A stretch of 64,000 bases of DNA from Trinickia dinghuensis. GTDB lineage: Bacteria; Pseudomonadota; Gammaproteobacteria; Burkholderiales; Burkholderiaceae. The DNA is taken from the NCBI RefSeq assembly GCF_003367175.1, contig NZ_QRGA01000023.1:37232-101231 (forward strand), given 5' to 3'. A program made the position numbers and the translations under genes. Of the stretch, positions 20,404 to 30,495 are shown piece by piece (within the stretch, counting starts at the first letter, position 1; each line of letters opens with the position of its first letter). The notes under the pieces are model-generated. The model did no database searches, was not told the DNA's origin, and was given only the letters and a program-made list of their open reading frames with translations.

Positions 20404-20930
20404 GACTTGCCGCCTTGGGCTGCGGCGAGGGCGTCGGCCATTGCGCAGCGGCAAGTCTTCACCTTCTCGATGCGCTGATCGGCGACCGCGGGCAACAGCG
20501 CATCGGCGCGGCCGCGGCCCGGAATCGCGATGTCGGGATCGATCTCGACCAGCGGCACGAGCACGAAGGCGCGCTCGAAGGCGCGCGGATGCGGGATCAC
20601 AAGATCGGGCTCGTCGATGCGTGCCTCGCCGTACAGGACGATGTCGATGTCGAGCGTGCGTGGCGCGTTGCGAAACGGCCGCTCGCGGCCGAAATGATGC
20701 TCGATCCGATGGCAAAGCGCGAGCAAGACCGTCGCGCTCATCGACGTCTCGAGCTTGACGACGAGGTTGTAGTAGTCGTCGCCGTTCGCATCGATCGGCG
20801 CGGTGCGGTAAAGGCTCGATTTCGCGAGCACGGTGACCGCGTGCTGCTGGGCGAGACAGACAACCGCATCCTTCAGGGATTGGCGAGCGTCCCCGAGGTT
20901 CGCGCCTAGACCGAGATAAGCAACCGTCAT
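20400..20930 (-). CDS. folK: 2-amino-4-hydroxy-6-hydroxymethyldihydropteridine pyrophosphokinase
   Basis: 176 residues, the HPPK family (EC 2.7.6.3): transfers pyrophosphate from ATP to the pterin before dihydropteroate synthesis. Motifs are AYLGLGANLGD at the N-terminus, the FGRERPFRNAPRTLDIDI catalytic block, and HPRAFERAFVL. It lies 54 bases after pcnB and overlaps the deoxynucleoside kinase start. A second folate-related gene, the pabB fusion, is 2 kb away. Confidence 0.96.
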   Translation of the reverse strand: MTVAYLGLGANLGDARQSLKDAVVCLAQQHAVTVLAKSSLYRTAPIDANGDDYYNLVVKLETSMSATVLLALCHRIEHHFGRERPFRNAPRTLDIDIVLYGEARIDEPDLVIPHPRAFERAFVLVPLVEIDPDIAIPGRGRADALLPAVADQRIEKVKTCRCAMADALAAAQGGKS

Positions 20931-20984
20931 GGCATGGCTTCCTACGACTTCATGACTTCCGTTCGGCGGCGCACCGCCGCCCGT

Positions 20985-22544
20985 TCAGTCTTCTTGCGGG
21001 CTTTGCGCGTCTTGCGCGCCGGCCGGCTCCGCCTCTCCGCTCTTGCGGCTGCGTCCGCCGCGGCGGCGCCGCTTGCGCGGCGCGGCGGCGCGGCCGCCTT
21101 GCGACAAAAGCGTTTCGCGCTCGGCAGGGTTGCCGTCTAGGAAGGACGACCACCAAGCGCCGATCGCGGGATCGAGCTCGCCCGATTCGCACCGTAACAA
21201 GAGGAAATCATAACCCGCTCTAAATCTTTGGTGTTCGACGAGCTTCAGCGGGCTGCGGCCCGAGCGTTTTTCGAGCCGCGCCTGCAAGCCCCAGATCTCG
21301 CGCATATCGGCCGAGAAGCGCTTGTGGATCGCAAGCTTCTCGGTCTGCATGTCGAGCACGTCGTCCATCGCATGATGGAGCGCGGGCACCGCGAATTCGC
21401 CGTTCGCCTCGTATTGCTGCGCGCGCTGCTGCACGTCGTGCCAGAGCAGCGTCGCGAACAGGAACCCCGGCGACACGCCCTTGCCGGCTTTGACACGGGC
21501 ATCGGTGCTGTTCAATGCGAGCGTGATGAACGATTCGCCGTGCGGCTGTTCGAGCACGACGTCGAGCAGCGGCAGCAGGCCGTGATGCAAGCCCTGCTTG
21601 CGAAGCTGCTTCAGGCAGGCCAGCGCGTGGCCCGAGAGCAGCAGCTTGAGCATTTCGTCGAACAGCCGCGCGGCCGGCACGTTGTGGATCAGATCGGCCA
21701 GCGGCTGGATCGGCTCGCGCGTGGCTTCGTCGATCTCGAAGCCGAGCTTGGCCGAGAAACGCACGATGCGCAGCATCCGCACCGGATCTTCGCGGTAGCG
21801 CGTGGCCGGATCGCCGATCATGCGCAACAGGCGGGCGCGGATGTCGCCCATGCCGTTGTGATAATCGAGGACCGTCTGCGTCGCCGGGTCGTAGTACATC
21901 GCGTTGATCGTGAAGTCGCGCCGGGTGGCGTCTTCGTGCTGTTCGCCCCAGACGTTGTCGCGCAGCACGCGGCCGCTCGCGTCGACGGCATGCGTGCGCC
22001 GATCGAGTTCGTCGCGGCGCAGGCGCTTAGGCGGAGCTTCCGCGGCCGGTGCAGGCGGCGGGGCATCGACGAGTGCGCGGAACGTCGAGACTTCGATGAT
22101 CTCTTGCCCGAACTGCACGTGCACGATCTGAAAGCGCCGGCCGATCAGCCGAGCTCGGCGGAACAGGCGCTGCACTTGTTCGGGCGTGGCATCGGTGGCG
22201 ACGTCGAAATCCTTCGGCGCGATGCCGAGCAGCAAGTCGCGCACGGCTCCGCCGACGATGAACGCGCGGAAACCGGCCTGCTGCAGGGTGTCGGTGACCC
22301 GCACGGCGTTGCGCGAGATCAGCGACGGATCGATGCCGTGGATATCGGACGATAGGATCACGGGCGCCTCGGGCCCGCCTGCGCTAGCTTTGGGCGCGGC
22401 CTTTTTGCGGCGTGGCTTGGCGACGGCCGCCGATTCCGCGGGCGCATCGAGCGCCGCGGCTTCTTCGGCGAGGGAGTCATCCCCGGTGGGGGCGGCCGTA
22501 TCCGTGTCTTGGCCGAACAGCTTGCGGATGAGTTTCTTGATCAC
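20985..22544 (-). CDS. pcnB: Poly(A) polymerase I
   Basis: 519 residues, within the class II nucleotidyltransferase range (PcnB/CCA-adding). The family motifs are FIVGGAVRDLLLG near residue 95 followed by KDFDVATDATPEQ. RRDFTINAMYYDP and EDPVRMLRIVRFSAKLGF follow. The basic C-terminal tail (KRRRRGGRSRKSG) is typical of poly(A) polymerase rather than CCA transferase. It polyadenylates RNA 3' ends and so promotes decay. The start overlaps the stop of the upstream HAD gene by four bases. Confidence 0.95.
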   Translation of the reverse strand: MIKKLIRKLFGQDTDTAAPTGDDSLAEEAAALDAPAESAAVAKPRRKKAAPKASAGGPEAPVILSSDIHGIDPSLISRNAVRVTDTLQQAGFRAFIVGGAVRDLLLGIAPKDFDVATDATPEQVQRLFRRARLIGRRFQIVHVQFGQEIIEVSTFRALVDAPPPAPAAEAPPKRLRRDELDRRTHAVDASGRVLRDNVWGEQHEDATRRDFTINAMYYDPATQTVLDYHNGMGDIRARLLRMIGDPATRYREDPVRMLRIVRFSAKLGFEIDEATREPIQPLADLIHNVPAARLFDEMLKLLLSGHALACLKQLRKQGLHHGLLPLLDVVLEQPHGESFITLALNSTDARVKAGKGVSPGFLFATLLWHDVQQRAQQYEANGEFAVPALHHAMDDVLDMQTEKLAIHKRFSADMREIWGLQARLEKRSGRSPLKLVEHQRFRAGYDFLLLRCESGELDPAIGAWWSSFLDGNPAERETLLSQGGRAAAPRKRRRRGGRSRKSGEAEPAGAQDAQSPQED

Positions 22545-23227
22545 GACGGTTGGAATAGATCGAAGATGCGCCAGCCCTTCGCTTGCGCATGGGCAAGCAG
22601 CGTGGCGTCGGGGTTCGTCGCGATCGGATCGGTGACTTTCTCGAGTAGCGGAATGTCGTTGTGCGAATCGCTGTAGAAGTAGCTGTGTTCGAAGTCGGCC
22701 CAGGTTTTACCGAGCGAGGCGAGCCACGACTCGACGCGCACGATCTTGCCTTCGCGATAGCTGGGCGTGCCCGTGCCGCGGCCCGTGAACGGCGAGTGCG
22801 GCTGGCCGTCCGTGGTTTCGACTTCGCAGGCGATCAGCATCTCGACGCCGAATGCATCGGCGATCGGGCGCGTGATGAACTCGTTCGTGGCGGTGACGAT
22901 GCAGCACAGATCGCCCGCCTCCTGGTGCTTGCGCACGAGTTCCAAGGCAACGGGCGTCAGGGCGGGCTTGATCACTTCGTGCATGAACTGCTCGTGCCAC
23001 GCGGCGAGTTGCGCGCGCGGGCGATGGGCGAGCGGCGCGAGGATCGTCTCGAGATACGCATGGATGTCGAGCTGGCCACGCTTGTAGTCGGCGTAGAAGC
23101 GATCGATGTCACGCAGGTAGGTTTCGGCATCGACAATGCCGAGCTTCACGATGAAGCGGCCCCATTCGTGGTCGCTGTCGGTCGGGATGAGCGTGTGATC
23201 GAGGTCGAAGAGTGCGAGATTCGTCAT
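22541..23227 (-). CDS. HAD superfamily phosphatase (SerB-like, IB subfamily)
   Basis: 228 residues. Motif I is ALFDLDHTLIPTDSD at the N-terminus, with the nucleophilic aspartate in DLD. Motif II is the CCIVTATNEF segment and motif III is YFYSDSHNDIPLLE. The fold is that of phosphoserine-phosphatase-like HAD-IB hydrolases. The substrate is unknown; relatives include histidinol-phosphate and phosphoserine phosphatases. It sits between hda and pcnB, overlapping the pcnB start. Confidence 0.9.
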   Translation of the reverse strand: MTNLALFDLDHTLIPTDSDHEWGRFIVKLGIVDAETYLRDIDRFYADYKRGQLDIHAYLETILAPLAHRPRAQLAAWHEQFMHEVIKPALTPVALELVRKHQEAGDLCCIVTATNEFITRPIADAFGVEMLIACEVETTDGQPHSPFTGRGTGTPSYREGKIVRVESWLASLGKTWADFEHSYFYSDSHNDIPLLEKVTDPIATNPDATLLAHAQAKGWRIFDLFQPS

Positions 23228-23238
23228 GAGTGCGCATT

Positions 23239-23982
23239 TTACTTGAAGCGGCTCGGCGTGGCCGGCGAGCCTTCGGGAGCGGCGTCGGCGGCCGGCTGCG
23301 CGAGCATCGTGCGCAGCAGCGGCAGCGTGATCGCGCGCTTTTGTTCGAGCGAGAAGCGGTCGAGCGCATCGAGCAGGGCCATGAGGCTCGGCATGTCTCG
23401 CCGAAAGTGCGTGAGCAGGTAGGCGGGCACGTCGTCGGCCAGCGCAATGCCGCGCTCCTTCGCCGCGTGCTTGAGCACGGCGCTCTTGCGCTCGTCGGGC
23501 AGCGGAGCCAAATGGAACACGAGCCCCCAGCCGAGGCGGGTGCGCAGATCCTCGCGCACGGCGAGCCCGAGCGGCGCGGCGTTGCCGGTTGCGACAAGCG
23601 CGCTCGTCGGATGCGCGCGCACCTCGTTGAAGAGGTTGAACAGCGCGATCTGCTGCGCGCCCGAGAGCTTGTCGCAGTCGTCGACGGCGTAGATCGCCAC
23701 GCTCGGATCGAACGCGAACGCCGCCAGCGCGCTTTGCGGCCCGAGGAACGAGGCGTGGCCGGGTGCCGCGCTTTGCACGAGCGCCGAGAGCAGATGGCTG
23801 CGGCCGCTGCCGCTCTCGCCCCAGACGTAGAACGTGCGGTCGGCGAGCGGGCCCGCCGCCAGCGCGCCCTCGAGCTCGGCGAGCCGGGCGACGAGTTCCG
23901 CGTTGGCGCCGGCAAAGAAGTTATCGAACGTCGACGGCGGCGGTGTGCCGAGGTCGAGCGTCAATTGGCGATGCACAGTCAC
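23239..23982 (-). CDS. hda: DnaA regulatory inactivator Hda
   Basis: 247 residues from the GTG at 23982, a DnaA-like AAA+ protein without DnaA's DNA-binding domain. It starts MTVHRQLTLDLG, where QLTLDL fits the beta-clamp binding motif, then STFDNFFAG. The P-loop region reads WGESGSGRSHLL (GxxGxGRSHL as in Hda) near residue 50 and Walker B is AVDDCDKL. With the clamp it promotes ATP hydrolysis by DnaA to stop re-initiation. An upstream in-frame TTG at 24000 would add six residues; the GTG keeps the usual N-terminus. Confidence 0.93.
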   Translation of the reverse strand: MTVHRQLTLDLGTPPPSTFDNFFAGANAELVARLAELEGALAAGPLADRTFYVWGESGSGRSHLLSALVQSAAPGHASFLGPQSALAAFAFDPSVAIYAVDDCDKLSGAQQIALFNLFNEVRAHPTSALVATGNAAPLGLAVREDLRTRLGWGLVFHLAPLPDERKSAVLKHAAKERGIALADDVPAYLLTHFRRDMPSLMALLDALDRFSLEQKRAITLPLLRTMLAQPAADAAPEGSPATPSRFK

Positions 23983-24092
23983 GATGTGGGAAACGAGCAA
24001 TCAAACGGTCAAACAAAAAATCAAATAATCCAACGAACGAAAAGGACCTAAACGATCGAACGAACGAAGCGCTCGATGTCACGCTCGGCTCC

Positions 24093-25169
24093 TCAATTCT
24101 TATAGAGCGAACTCGAGAGGTAGCCGCGCCGCACTTCGCGCAGGGCCGTGGACAGAATCGCGCTGACGGGCAGCGCGAGCAGTATCCCGAAGAAGCCGAA
24201 CAGCTGGCCGAATGCGAGCAAGGCGAAAATCACCGCGAGCGGGTGCAGGCCGATGCGCTCGCCCACGAGGCGCGGCGTGAGAAACATGCTCTCGAGAATT
24301 TGCCCGACCCCGTAGACGACCGCCACGGCGACGAAGCCGTAGACGCTGCCGAACTGCAGCAGCGCCGCGAGCAGCGCGAGCGCGAGGCCGATCGCGAAAC
24401 CGACGTACGGGATGAACACGGCCAGCCCGGTGAAGATGCCGACCGGCAGCGCGATCTCGAAGCCCGCAATGGTCAACGCGATGGCGTAGAACGCGGCGAG
24501 CACGCCCATCACGAGCAATTGGCCGCGCAGATACTGCGACAGCGTGCGGTCCATTTCAACCGCGAGTTCGAGCGTCTTGGGCAGCCAGCGGCGCGGCACG
24601 ATCGACGCGAAGCGCGCGAGCATCTTGTTCCAGTCGTACAGCAGGTAGTAGAGCACGAGCGGGACCATGACCACATCCCCGATCACGGTGATCATGACGT
24701 TGCCGCTCGTGCGCAGCGACTTCCAGGCCGCGAGCGCGACGGTTTGCGCGCTGCCTTCGAGCTGCGATGTGAGCATGTCGCGCAGGCTCGAGAAATCGAA
24801 GATGTCGCCGTAGCCGAGCGCCGCGAGCTTGGGCTGCAGCCAGTCGTGCAGATGCGAGATCAGCCCCGGAATCTGCGCCTTCAGTTCGGGCCCTTCCTTT
24901 TGCACGACCGCGAACACGAGCAGCACGAGCAGCGAGACTACGAGCGCGAACACGAGCATCATCACGAGCGCCGCGAGGCCGCGGGGGATCCGATGGCGCA
25001 CGAGCCAGGCGACGCCGGGCTGGAGGATGTAGGCCAGGATCGCGCCGAGCAGGAACGGCGTCAGTACGGGGCTGAGCAGCCACAGCAAGATGCCTAGGCC
25101 CAGCGCGACGGCGCCCCAGAAGAGCGCTTGGCGCTGGTAGGGCGTGAGAATCGGTGAATTCTGCGACAA
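24093..25169 (-). CDS. PerM / AI-2E transporter family membrane protein
   Basis: 358 residues with about eight membrane helices: two near residues 15-55, one near 65-90, and a cluster after residue 150. The family pattern includes LAYILQPGVAWL near the N-terminus, FIPYVGFAIG in the middle and the C-terminal GILLALPVSAIL. Members export small molecules or act as ion antiporters; the substrate here is unknown. It is divergent from purM, and hda follows about 110 bases downstream. That gap holds a degenerate CGAACGAA-like repeat tract. Confidence 0.9.
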   Translation of the reverse strand: MSQNSPILTPYQRQALFWGAVALGLGILLWLLSPVLTPFLLGAILAYILQPGVAWLVRHRIPRGLAALVMMLVFALVVSLLVLLVFAVVQKEGPELKAQIPGLISHLHDWLQPKLAALGYGDIFDFSSLRDMLTSQLEGSAQTVALAAWKSLRTSGNVMITVIGDVVMVPLVLYYLLYDWNKMLARFASIVPRRWLPKTLELAVEMDRTLSQYLRGQLLVMGVLAAFYAIALTIAGFEIALPVGIFTGLAVFIPYVGFAIGLALALLAALLQFGSVYGFVAVAVVYGVGQILESMFLTPRLVGERIGLHPLAVIFALLAFGQLFGFFGILLALPVSAILSTALREVRRGYLSSSLYKN

Positions 25170-25189
25170 AGGCGTATCCCAGTCAGCAT

Positions 25190-25211
25190 CGGTTAAAATC
25201 GCATTTTACCG
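25190..25211. promoter_or_regulatory. Palindrome between purM and the permease gene
   Basis: CGGTTAAAAT-CGC-ATTTTACCG is an inverted repeat with one extra base in the left arm. It ends 18 bases before the purM ATG and 20 bases after the divergent permease start. TAAAAT within it could be the purM -10 box. It does not match the E. coli PurR operator, so an operator role is only a guess. Confidence 0.35.
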
Positions 25212-25229
25212 ACCTTCTCGCTCTTCCCC

Positions 25230-26297
25230 ATGAATCAACCGAAATCCTCGCCGGACGCCAACGCTGGCGCCCAGGGTCTGTCGTACCGTGACGCGGGCGT
25301 CGACATCGATGCAGGCGACGCGCTCGTCGACGCCATCAAGCCCTTTGCGAAAAAGACGCTGCGCGAAGGCGTGCTGGGCGGTATCGGCGGGTTCGGCGCG
25401 CTGTTCGAGGTGCCGAAGAAGTATCGCGAGCCCGTGCTCGTGTCGGGCACGGACGGCGTCGGCACGAAGCTGAAACTGGCGTTTCATCTGAACAAACACG
25501 ATACGGTCGGCCAGGATCTCGTCGCGATGAGCGTGAACGACATCCTCGTCCAGGGCGCCGAGCCGCTGTTCTTCCTCGATTACTTCGCCTGCGGCAAGCT
25601 CGACGTCGGCACGGCCGCCACGGTCGTGAAGGGTATCGCGCAGGGCTGCGAACTGTCCGGCTGCGCGCTGATCGGCGGCGAGACGGCCGAGATGCCGGGC
25701 ATGTACCCGGACGGCGAGTACGATCTGGCGGGCTTTGCCGTCGGCGCGGTCGAAAAGAGCAAGATCATCGACGGCAGCACGATCGCCCCGGGCGACGTCG
25801 TGCTCGGCCTGGCTTCGAGCGGCATCCATTCGAACGGCTTTTCGCTCGTGCGCAAGATCATCGAGCGCGCGAATCCCGACCTGTCGGCCGATTTCCACGG
25901 CCGCTCGCTGGCCGACACGCTGATGGCGCCGACGCGCATCTACGTGAAGCCGTTGCTGGCGTTGATGGAAAAGATCGCCGTGAAGGGGATGGCGCACATC
26001 ACGGGCGGCGGGCTCGTCGAAAATATCCCGCGCGTGCTGCGGGACGGGCTGACGGCCGAATTGCAGGCGTCGGCTTGGCCGATGCCGCCGCTGTTCACGT
26101 GGCTGCAGCAGCATGGCGGCGTTGCCGACGCCGAGATGCATCGCGTCTTCAACTGCGGGATCGGGATGGCCGTCGTCGTGGCGGCGGACGTGGCCGATGA
26201 AGCCGTGCGCGAATTGACGGCGGCCGGCGAGCAGGTCTGGAAGATCGGCGTGGTGCGCGCGAGCAAGGAAGGCGAGGCGCAGACGGTCGTGGTTTGA
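25230..26297 (+). CDS. purM: Phosphoribosylformylglycinamidine cyclo-ligase
   Basis: 355 residues (EC 6.3.3.1): makes AIR in purine synthesis. Conserved blocks are [17 protein letters not shown] near the start, [12 protein letters not shown], the [17 protein letters not shown] metal and ATP site, [11 protein letters not shown], and the C-terminal [14 protein letters not shown]. The 180-base gap to the end of miaA shows nothing further. Confidence 0.98.
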   Translation: MNQPKSSPDANAGAQGLSYRDAGVDIDAGDALVDAIKPFAKKTLREGVLGGIGGFGALFEVPKKYREPVLVSGTDGVGTKLKLAFHLNKHDTVGQDLVAMSVNDILVQGAEPLFFLDYFACGKLDVGTAATVVKGIAQGCELSGCALIGGETAEMPGMYPDGEYDLAGFAVGAVEKSKIIDGSTIAPGDVVLGLASSGIHSNGFSLVRKIIERANPDLSADFHGRSLADTLMAPTRIYVKPLLALMEKIAVKGMAHITGGGLVENIPRVLRDGLTAELQASAWPMPPLFTWLQQHGGVADAEMHRVFNCGIGMAVVVAADVADEAVRELTAAGEQVWKIGVVRASKEGEAQTVVV

Positions 26298-26476
26298 GGC
26301 GCGTGCGAGGTGCTCGTTTGAAAGACAGTCCCGAATGCGGGTTGCTTACGCCTGCTCGGCGCAAGTATTCGCTAGATCAGTGGGTTGCGGCGTGCGATTC
26401 GGAGGCCCCGCTGCCGGCCGATCTTGCCGCCTGGGGTGGGGGCGAGCCGGTCGGTCGCGAAGTATGGCGCGGCGCG

Positions 26477-27466
26477 TCAAGTTCGAACGTGGGGATGTCC
26501 TGAAGGCCCCTCGTTCACCCCGACGGCTGCTTCGACCGCGCGTACGGCCCCGTCCGTAGCGCTCGGCGCGCAGCAATCGATGACGATCCGCTCGGGCATC
26601 GAGCGCAGCCAGGTCAGCTGCCGCTTGCAGAGCTGCCGCGTGGCGAAAATCCCCCTGTCGCGCATCGTCGCGTAATCGATCGCGCCGTCCAAGTATTCCC
26701 ACGCCTGCCGGTAGCCGACGCAGCGCATCGACGGCAAGCCCGGATTCAAATCGCCGCGCGCTCGCAGGCGCTGCACTTCGTCGACGAAACCATTTTCGAG
26801 CATTGCATCGAAGCGCTGCGCAATGCGCGTGTGCAGCACCGACCGGTCGCTTGGTTCGAGCGCGATCGGTACGAAGCGGTAGGGCGTTTCGTTTTCATCT
26901 TTGCGTTCGGGTGCAGCCAGCAATGCCGACATCGGCTGCCCCGTCAGCATGAACACTTCGAGTGCGCGCTGGATGCGCTGCGCGTCGTTCGGCGCCAGGC
27001 GCGCCGCCGTTTCCGGATCGACGCCCGCAAGCCGCGCGTGCAACGCGGGCCAGCCTTCGCGCGCCGCATCGGCTTCGAGTGCGGCGCGCACATCGGGATC
27101 GGCGCCGGGCAAATCGTTCAGGCCCTGCGTCAACGCCTTGTAGTAGAGCATCGTCCCGCCGACGAGCAGCGGCACGCGGCCGCGCGCAACGATCTCGCCG
27201 ATCGCGCGCAGGGCATCGGCGCGGAAATCCGCCGCCGAGTACGCTTCGGTCGGCTCACGCACGTCGATCAGATGATGCGGCACGCGTGCCTGCTCGCCGA
27301 GCGTTGGCTTGGCCGTGCCGATGTCCATGCCGCGATAGACGAGCGCGGAGTCGACGCTGACGATTTCCGAGGGATGCTTGGCCGCGAACGCGAGCGCCGC
27401 CGCGGTCTTGCCCGACGCCGTCGGGCCCAGCAGGCAAGCGATGGCGATGCGATGAGGCTCGTTCAC
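26477..27466 (-). CDS. miaA: tRNA dimethylallyltransferase
   Basis: 329 residues from the GTG at 27466. MiaA (EC 2.5.1.75) puts a dimethylallyl group on A37 of tRNAs reading UNN codons. The P-loop is [44 protein letters not shown] and the C-terminal YAKRQLTW-like block ([14 protein letters not shown]) follow. Another in-frame GTG nine bases upstream overlaps the mutL stop, so the start is uncertain by three codons and is probably translationally coupled to mutL. The C-terminal tail (about 25 residues) is longer than usual. Confidence 0.95.
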   Translation of the reverse strand: MNEPHRIAIACLLGPTASGKTAAALAFAAKHPSEIVSVDSALVYRGMDIGTAKPTLGEQARVPHHLIDVREPTEAYSAADFRADALRAIGEIVARGRVPLLVGGTMLYYKALTQGLNDLPGADPDVRAALEADAAREGWPALHARLAGVDPETAARLAPNDAQRIQRALEVFMLTGQPMSALLAAPERKDENETPYRFVPIALEPSDRSVLHTRIAQRFDAMLENGFVDEVQRLRARGDLNPGLPSMRCVGYRQAWEYLDGAIDYATMRDRGIFATRQLCKRQLTWLRSMPERIVIDCCAPSATDGAVRAVEAAVGVNEGPSGHPHVRT

Positions 27467-27471
27467 GCGCT

Positions 27472-29502
27472 TCACTGCCCGCGCAAGAAAAGACGGTCGA
27501 GATCGCCGAGCGTCAGCTGATACCAGGTCGGCCGGCCGTGATTGCACTGATCGGCGCGTTCGGTCGCTTCCATTTGGCGCAGCAGCGCGTTCATCTCGTC
27601 GAGCGTCAGGCGCCGGTTCGCGCGCACGGCATGGTGGCAGGCCAGCGTGCCGAGCAGTTCGTGCTGGCGCTCGGTCAGCACGCGCGAGCCGCCGTAGGCG
27701 TGCAGATCGGCCAGCACCGCGCGTGCGAGCGCCGGCAGGTCGGCGTCCTTGAGCAGCGCCGGCACGGCGCGGATCGCGAGCGTTGTGGGCGAGAGCGCGG
27801 CAAGATCGAAGCCGAGCGCCTCGAGGGATTCGCGTTCTTCCTCCGCCGTGCCGATTTCGACGGCGTCGGCCGTCATCGAAACGGGAATCAGGAGCGGCTG
27901 CACGGCCACAGTCCGCTCGGACAACGCGCGCTTGAACTGCTCGTACAAGATTCGTTCATGCGCGGCATGCATGTCGACGATCACGAGGCCGCGCGCGTTC
28001 TGCGCCAGCACGTAGACGCCGTGGATCTGGCCGAGCGCGAAGCCGAGCGGCTGGTCGAGATCGGCGGCCATCGCCGCTTGCGATCCGCCGAACGCCGCCG
28101 GGCCCGCGGCATCCGCCGCACCGTCGCGCGCTTCGAAGGGCGACGATGCGGGCGTGGACAGCCAAGGTGCGCCATCGACGCGCCCCGCATCGCCCGCGTT
28201 CGCGCCGGCGCCGGCCTGCGCGGCATCCTTGCGCCCGAACAGCGCGTCATAGAGCGCAAGCGGCTGCGCGACGGGCAGCGTGCCCTGCGTCATCCGCGAA
28301 TCGCGCATCCAAGTGGTACCGCCGCGGCTCGCCGCCGAAAGCGACACGCCGCCGGCCGCCGAGCCGCCCAAACCGGCTCCGCTCACTTCGCCGAGGCCAG
28401 CTCCAGCACGCGGTTCGATCTGAGCCGCATGGCCGAGCGCCGTCGTCTCGGGCGAAGCGCCGGCGTGGCGCGCGAGCGCGCGCTGCAGCGCATGGAACAC
28501 GTACTGATGGACGGCGCGCGAATCGCGGAACCGCACTTCGATCTTCGACGGATGCACGTTGACGTCCACCGCTTCGGGCGGCAGATCGAGGAACAGCACG
28601 TACGACGGATAGCGATCGCCGTGCAGGACGTCTTCATACGCCGCGCGCACGGCGTGCGTGAGCAGCTTGTCGCGCACGAAGCGGCCGTTGACGAAGAAGT
28701 ATTGCTGGTCGGCGCGGCCGCGGCTGGCCGTCGGCAGCCCCGCGCAACCGTACAGCGCGATTTCTCCGGCAATTTCCTCGAGCGGCAAATGCGCGCTCGC
28801 GAACGCTTCGCCGAGTATCTTCGAGACGCGCACCGGCGGCTCGCTCGCATTCCAATGCTCGAGCGCGCGGCCGTTGTGCATGACCGAAATCGCCACGTCG
28901 GGCCGCGCGAGCGCCGCGCGCCGGATCATCTCGACGCAGTGGCCGAGCTCCGTTTGTTCACTTTTGAGGAACTTCCGGCGCGCCGGCGTGTTGAAGTAAA
29001 GCTCGCGCACTTCGATCGTCGTGCCGACACCGCCGGCGGCTGGGGCCAGTACACCCGTCTGCGCGTCGATGCGCGTGGAATGCGCGGTGTCGGGCGTGCG
29101 GCTCGTGATGAACATTTCGGCCACGGAAGCGATCGAAGCGAGGGCTTCGCCGCGAAACCCGAGCGTGGCGACGGCCTCGAGTTCGGCCAGCGAGCGGATT
29201 TTGCTCGTCGCGTGGCGCATCAAGGCGAGCGGCAATTCGCTCGGCGGGATGCCGCAGCCGTCGTCGGCGATCGAGATCCGTTTGACGCCGCCCGCGTCGA
29301 GCAGGATGCGCAGCGTCTTGGCGCCGGCGTCGAGCGCGTTTTCGAGCAGTTCCTTGACGACCGAGGCCGGCCGCTCGACGACTTCGCCGGCGGCGATTTG
29401 GCTGATCAGCTGATCGGGCAGCGGGGCGATCGCGCGGCGTACCGCGGCCATCGCGGGCGCGGCACGCTCGGCGTCGGCCGGCGATTCGGGAAATTCGGAC
29501 AT
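27472..29502 (-). CDS. mutL: DNA mismatch repair protein MutL
   Basis: 676 residues from the ATG at 29502. The GHKL ATPase motifs are [12 protein letters not shown] near residue 52, DDGCGIP near 82 and [10 protein letters not shown] near 115. A long, poorly conserved linker (about 355-480) follows. The C-terminal domain has [12 protein letters not shown] near residue 515, matching the endonuclease motif DQHA(X)2E(X)4E except Met for Gln. This suggests a nicking-competent MutL, unlike the E. coli protein. The first 25 residues precede the usual MutL start, so translation may begin slightly later. Confidence 0.96.
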   Translation of the reverse strand: MSEFPESPADAERAAPAMAAVRRAIAPLPDQLISQIAAGEVVERPASVVKELLENALDAGAKTLRILLDAGGVKRISIADDGCGIPPSELPLALMRHATSKIRSLAELEAVATLGFRGEALASIASVAEMFITSRTPDTAHSTRIDAQTGVLAPAAGGVGTTIEVRELYFNTPARRKFLKSEQTELGHCVEMIRRAALARPDVAISVMHNGRALEHWNASEPPVRVSKILGEAFASAHLPLEEIAGEIALYGCAGLPTASRGRADQQYFFVNGRFVRDKLLTHAVRAAYEDVLHGDRYPSYVLFLDLPPEAVDVNVHPSKIEVRFRDSRAVHQYVFHALQRALARHAGASPETTALGHAAQIEPRAGAGLGEVSGAGLGGSAAGGVSLSAASRGGTTWMRDSRMTQGTLPVAQPLALYDALFGRKDAAQAGAGANAGDAGRVDGAPWLSTPASSPFEARDGAADAAGPAAFGGSQAAMAADLDQPLGFALGQIHGVYVLAQNARGLVIVDMHAAHERILYEQFKRALSERTVAVQPLLIPVSMTADAVEIGTAEEERESLEALGFDLAALSPTTLAIRAVPALLKDADLPALARAVLADLHAYGGSRVLTERQHELLGTLACHHAVRANRRLTLDEMNALLRQMEATERADQCNHGRPTWYQLTLGDLDRLFLRGQ

Positions 29503-29703
29503 GCGGCGATTATAGCGATTTGCCGCCGGTCGATTCTCAAGGCAGGCGCGGTTCGCCGAGCCGTTTCGAGATCGGTCATGTAGTTTCGGTATCATGGCGC
29601 GATGATTCGCGCGCAGGGAGCGGCTCTGTCGATTTCATAGATTGCGGCCTATTGCACTGTATTGCGCCGCGCGCCGCTTGGCTCGTTTTGATTTTAGGAA
29701 GGA

Positions 29704-30396
29704 ATGCCTTTGGATACGCTGCTTCATCTCGTCACGCTGGTTCTGCACATCGACAAGTTCCTCGGTGATTTCGTCCATCAGTACGGTGCATGGGTATATG
29801 CCGTGCTGTTCCTGATCGTCTTTTGCGAGACGGGTCTCGTCGTCTTGCCGTTTCTGCCCGGCGATTCGCTGCTGTTCATCGGCGGGGCGTTCTGCGCGAC
29901 GGGCGAAATGAATCTGGCTTCGTTGATCGTGCTGCTGCTCGTCGCGTCCGTCACCGGCAACACCGTCAACTACCTGATCGGCCGGGCGATCGGGCCTAAG
30001 GTCTTCAATACGCATATTCCGTTCTTGGAGCGCTTTCTCGATCGAGCCGCGCTGCAGAAGACGCACCGCTTCTACGAGCGGCATGGCGGCAAGACGATCG
30101 TGCTGGCGCGCTTCGTTCCCGTCGTGCGCACGTTCGCGCCGTTCGTGGCCGGCGTCTCCGAGATGCCGACGGGCCGTTTCCAGCTGTTCAACGTGACCGG
30201 CGCCGCACTGTGGGTCCTGTTGCTCGTGCTGGCCGGCTATTTCTTCGGCAATATTCCGTTCATTCGTCAGTACCTGAACGCGATCGTGCTGGTGGGCGTC
30301 GGCGCGGCGATCGTGCCGGTGGCGCTGGCCGCGCTCTACAAGCTCATGCGAAAGAAGTCGTCCACGGGTATCGCGCCGAACGGCGGCAACCGTTGA
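29704..30396 (+). CDS. DedA family membrane protein
   Basis: 230 residues with about five or six hydrophobic segments. The DedA pattern is clear: ETGLVVLPFLPGDSLLFIGG near residue 40, GNTVNYLIGRAIGPKVF near 85, FYERHGGKTIVLARFVPVVR near 125 with the conserved Gly-x-x-x-Val/Thr-Phe stretch, and a C-terminal helix. Family knowledge: DedA proteins are lipid flippases or scramblases (undecaprenyl phosphate or phospholipids) needed for envelope and pH homeostasis. It is divergent from mutL. Confidence 0.92.
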   Translation: MPLDTLLHLVTLVLHIDKFLGDFVHQYGAWVYAVLFLIVFCETGLVVLPFLPGDSLLFIGGAFCATGEMNLASLIVLLLVASVTGNTVNYLIGRAIGPKVFNTHIPFLERFLDRAALQKTHRFYERHGGKTIVLARFVPVVRTFAPFVAGVSEMPTGRFQLFNVTGAALWVLLLVLAGYFFGNIPFIRQYLNAIVLVGVGAAIVPVALAALYKLMRKKSSTGIAPNGGNR

Positions 30397-30457
30397 GCGG
30401 GTGCGCCGGGCTCGGTGCGGTGCGGTGCTTGAAGTAGGCCGCACGCAATAGCAATAA

Positions 30458-30470
30458 GACACGACGTGTC
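30458..30470. promoter_or_regulatory. Short palindrome upstream of the ParB-like gene
   Basis: GACAC-GAC-GTGTC is a perfect 5 bp inverted repeat 25 bases before the ParB-like start. It could bind a dimeric regulator; evidence is the symmetry alone. Confidence 0.25.
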
Positions 30471-30495
30471 ACGAGAAGAAAGGGGGGATGTCACC

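Noticed and set aside
24001..24092. CRISPR-like or satellite repeat in the hda-permease gap
   Set aside because: The CGAACGAA-like units are degenerate, only a few in number and without spacers; at most a simple repeat tract.
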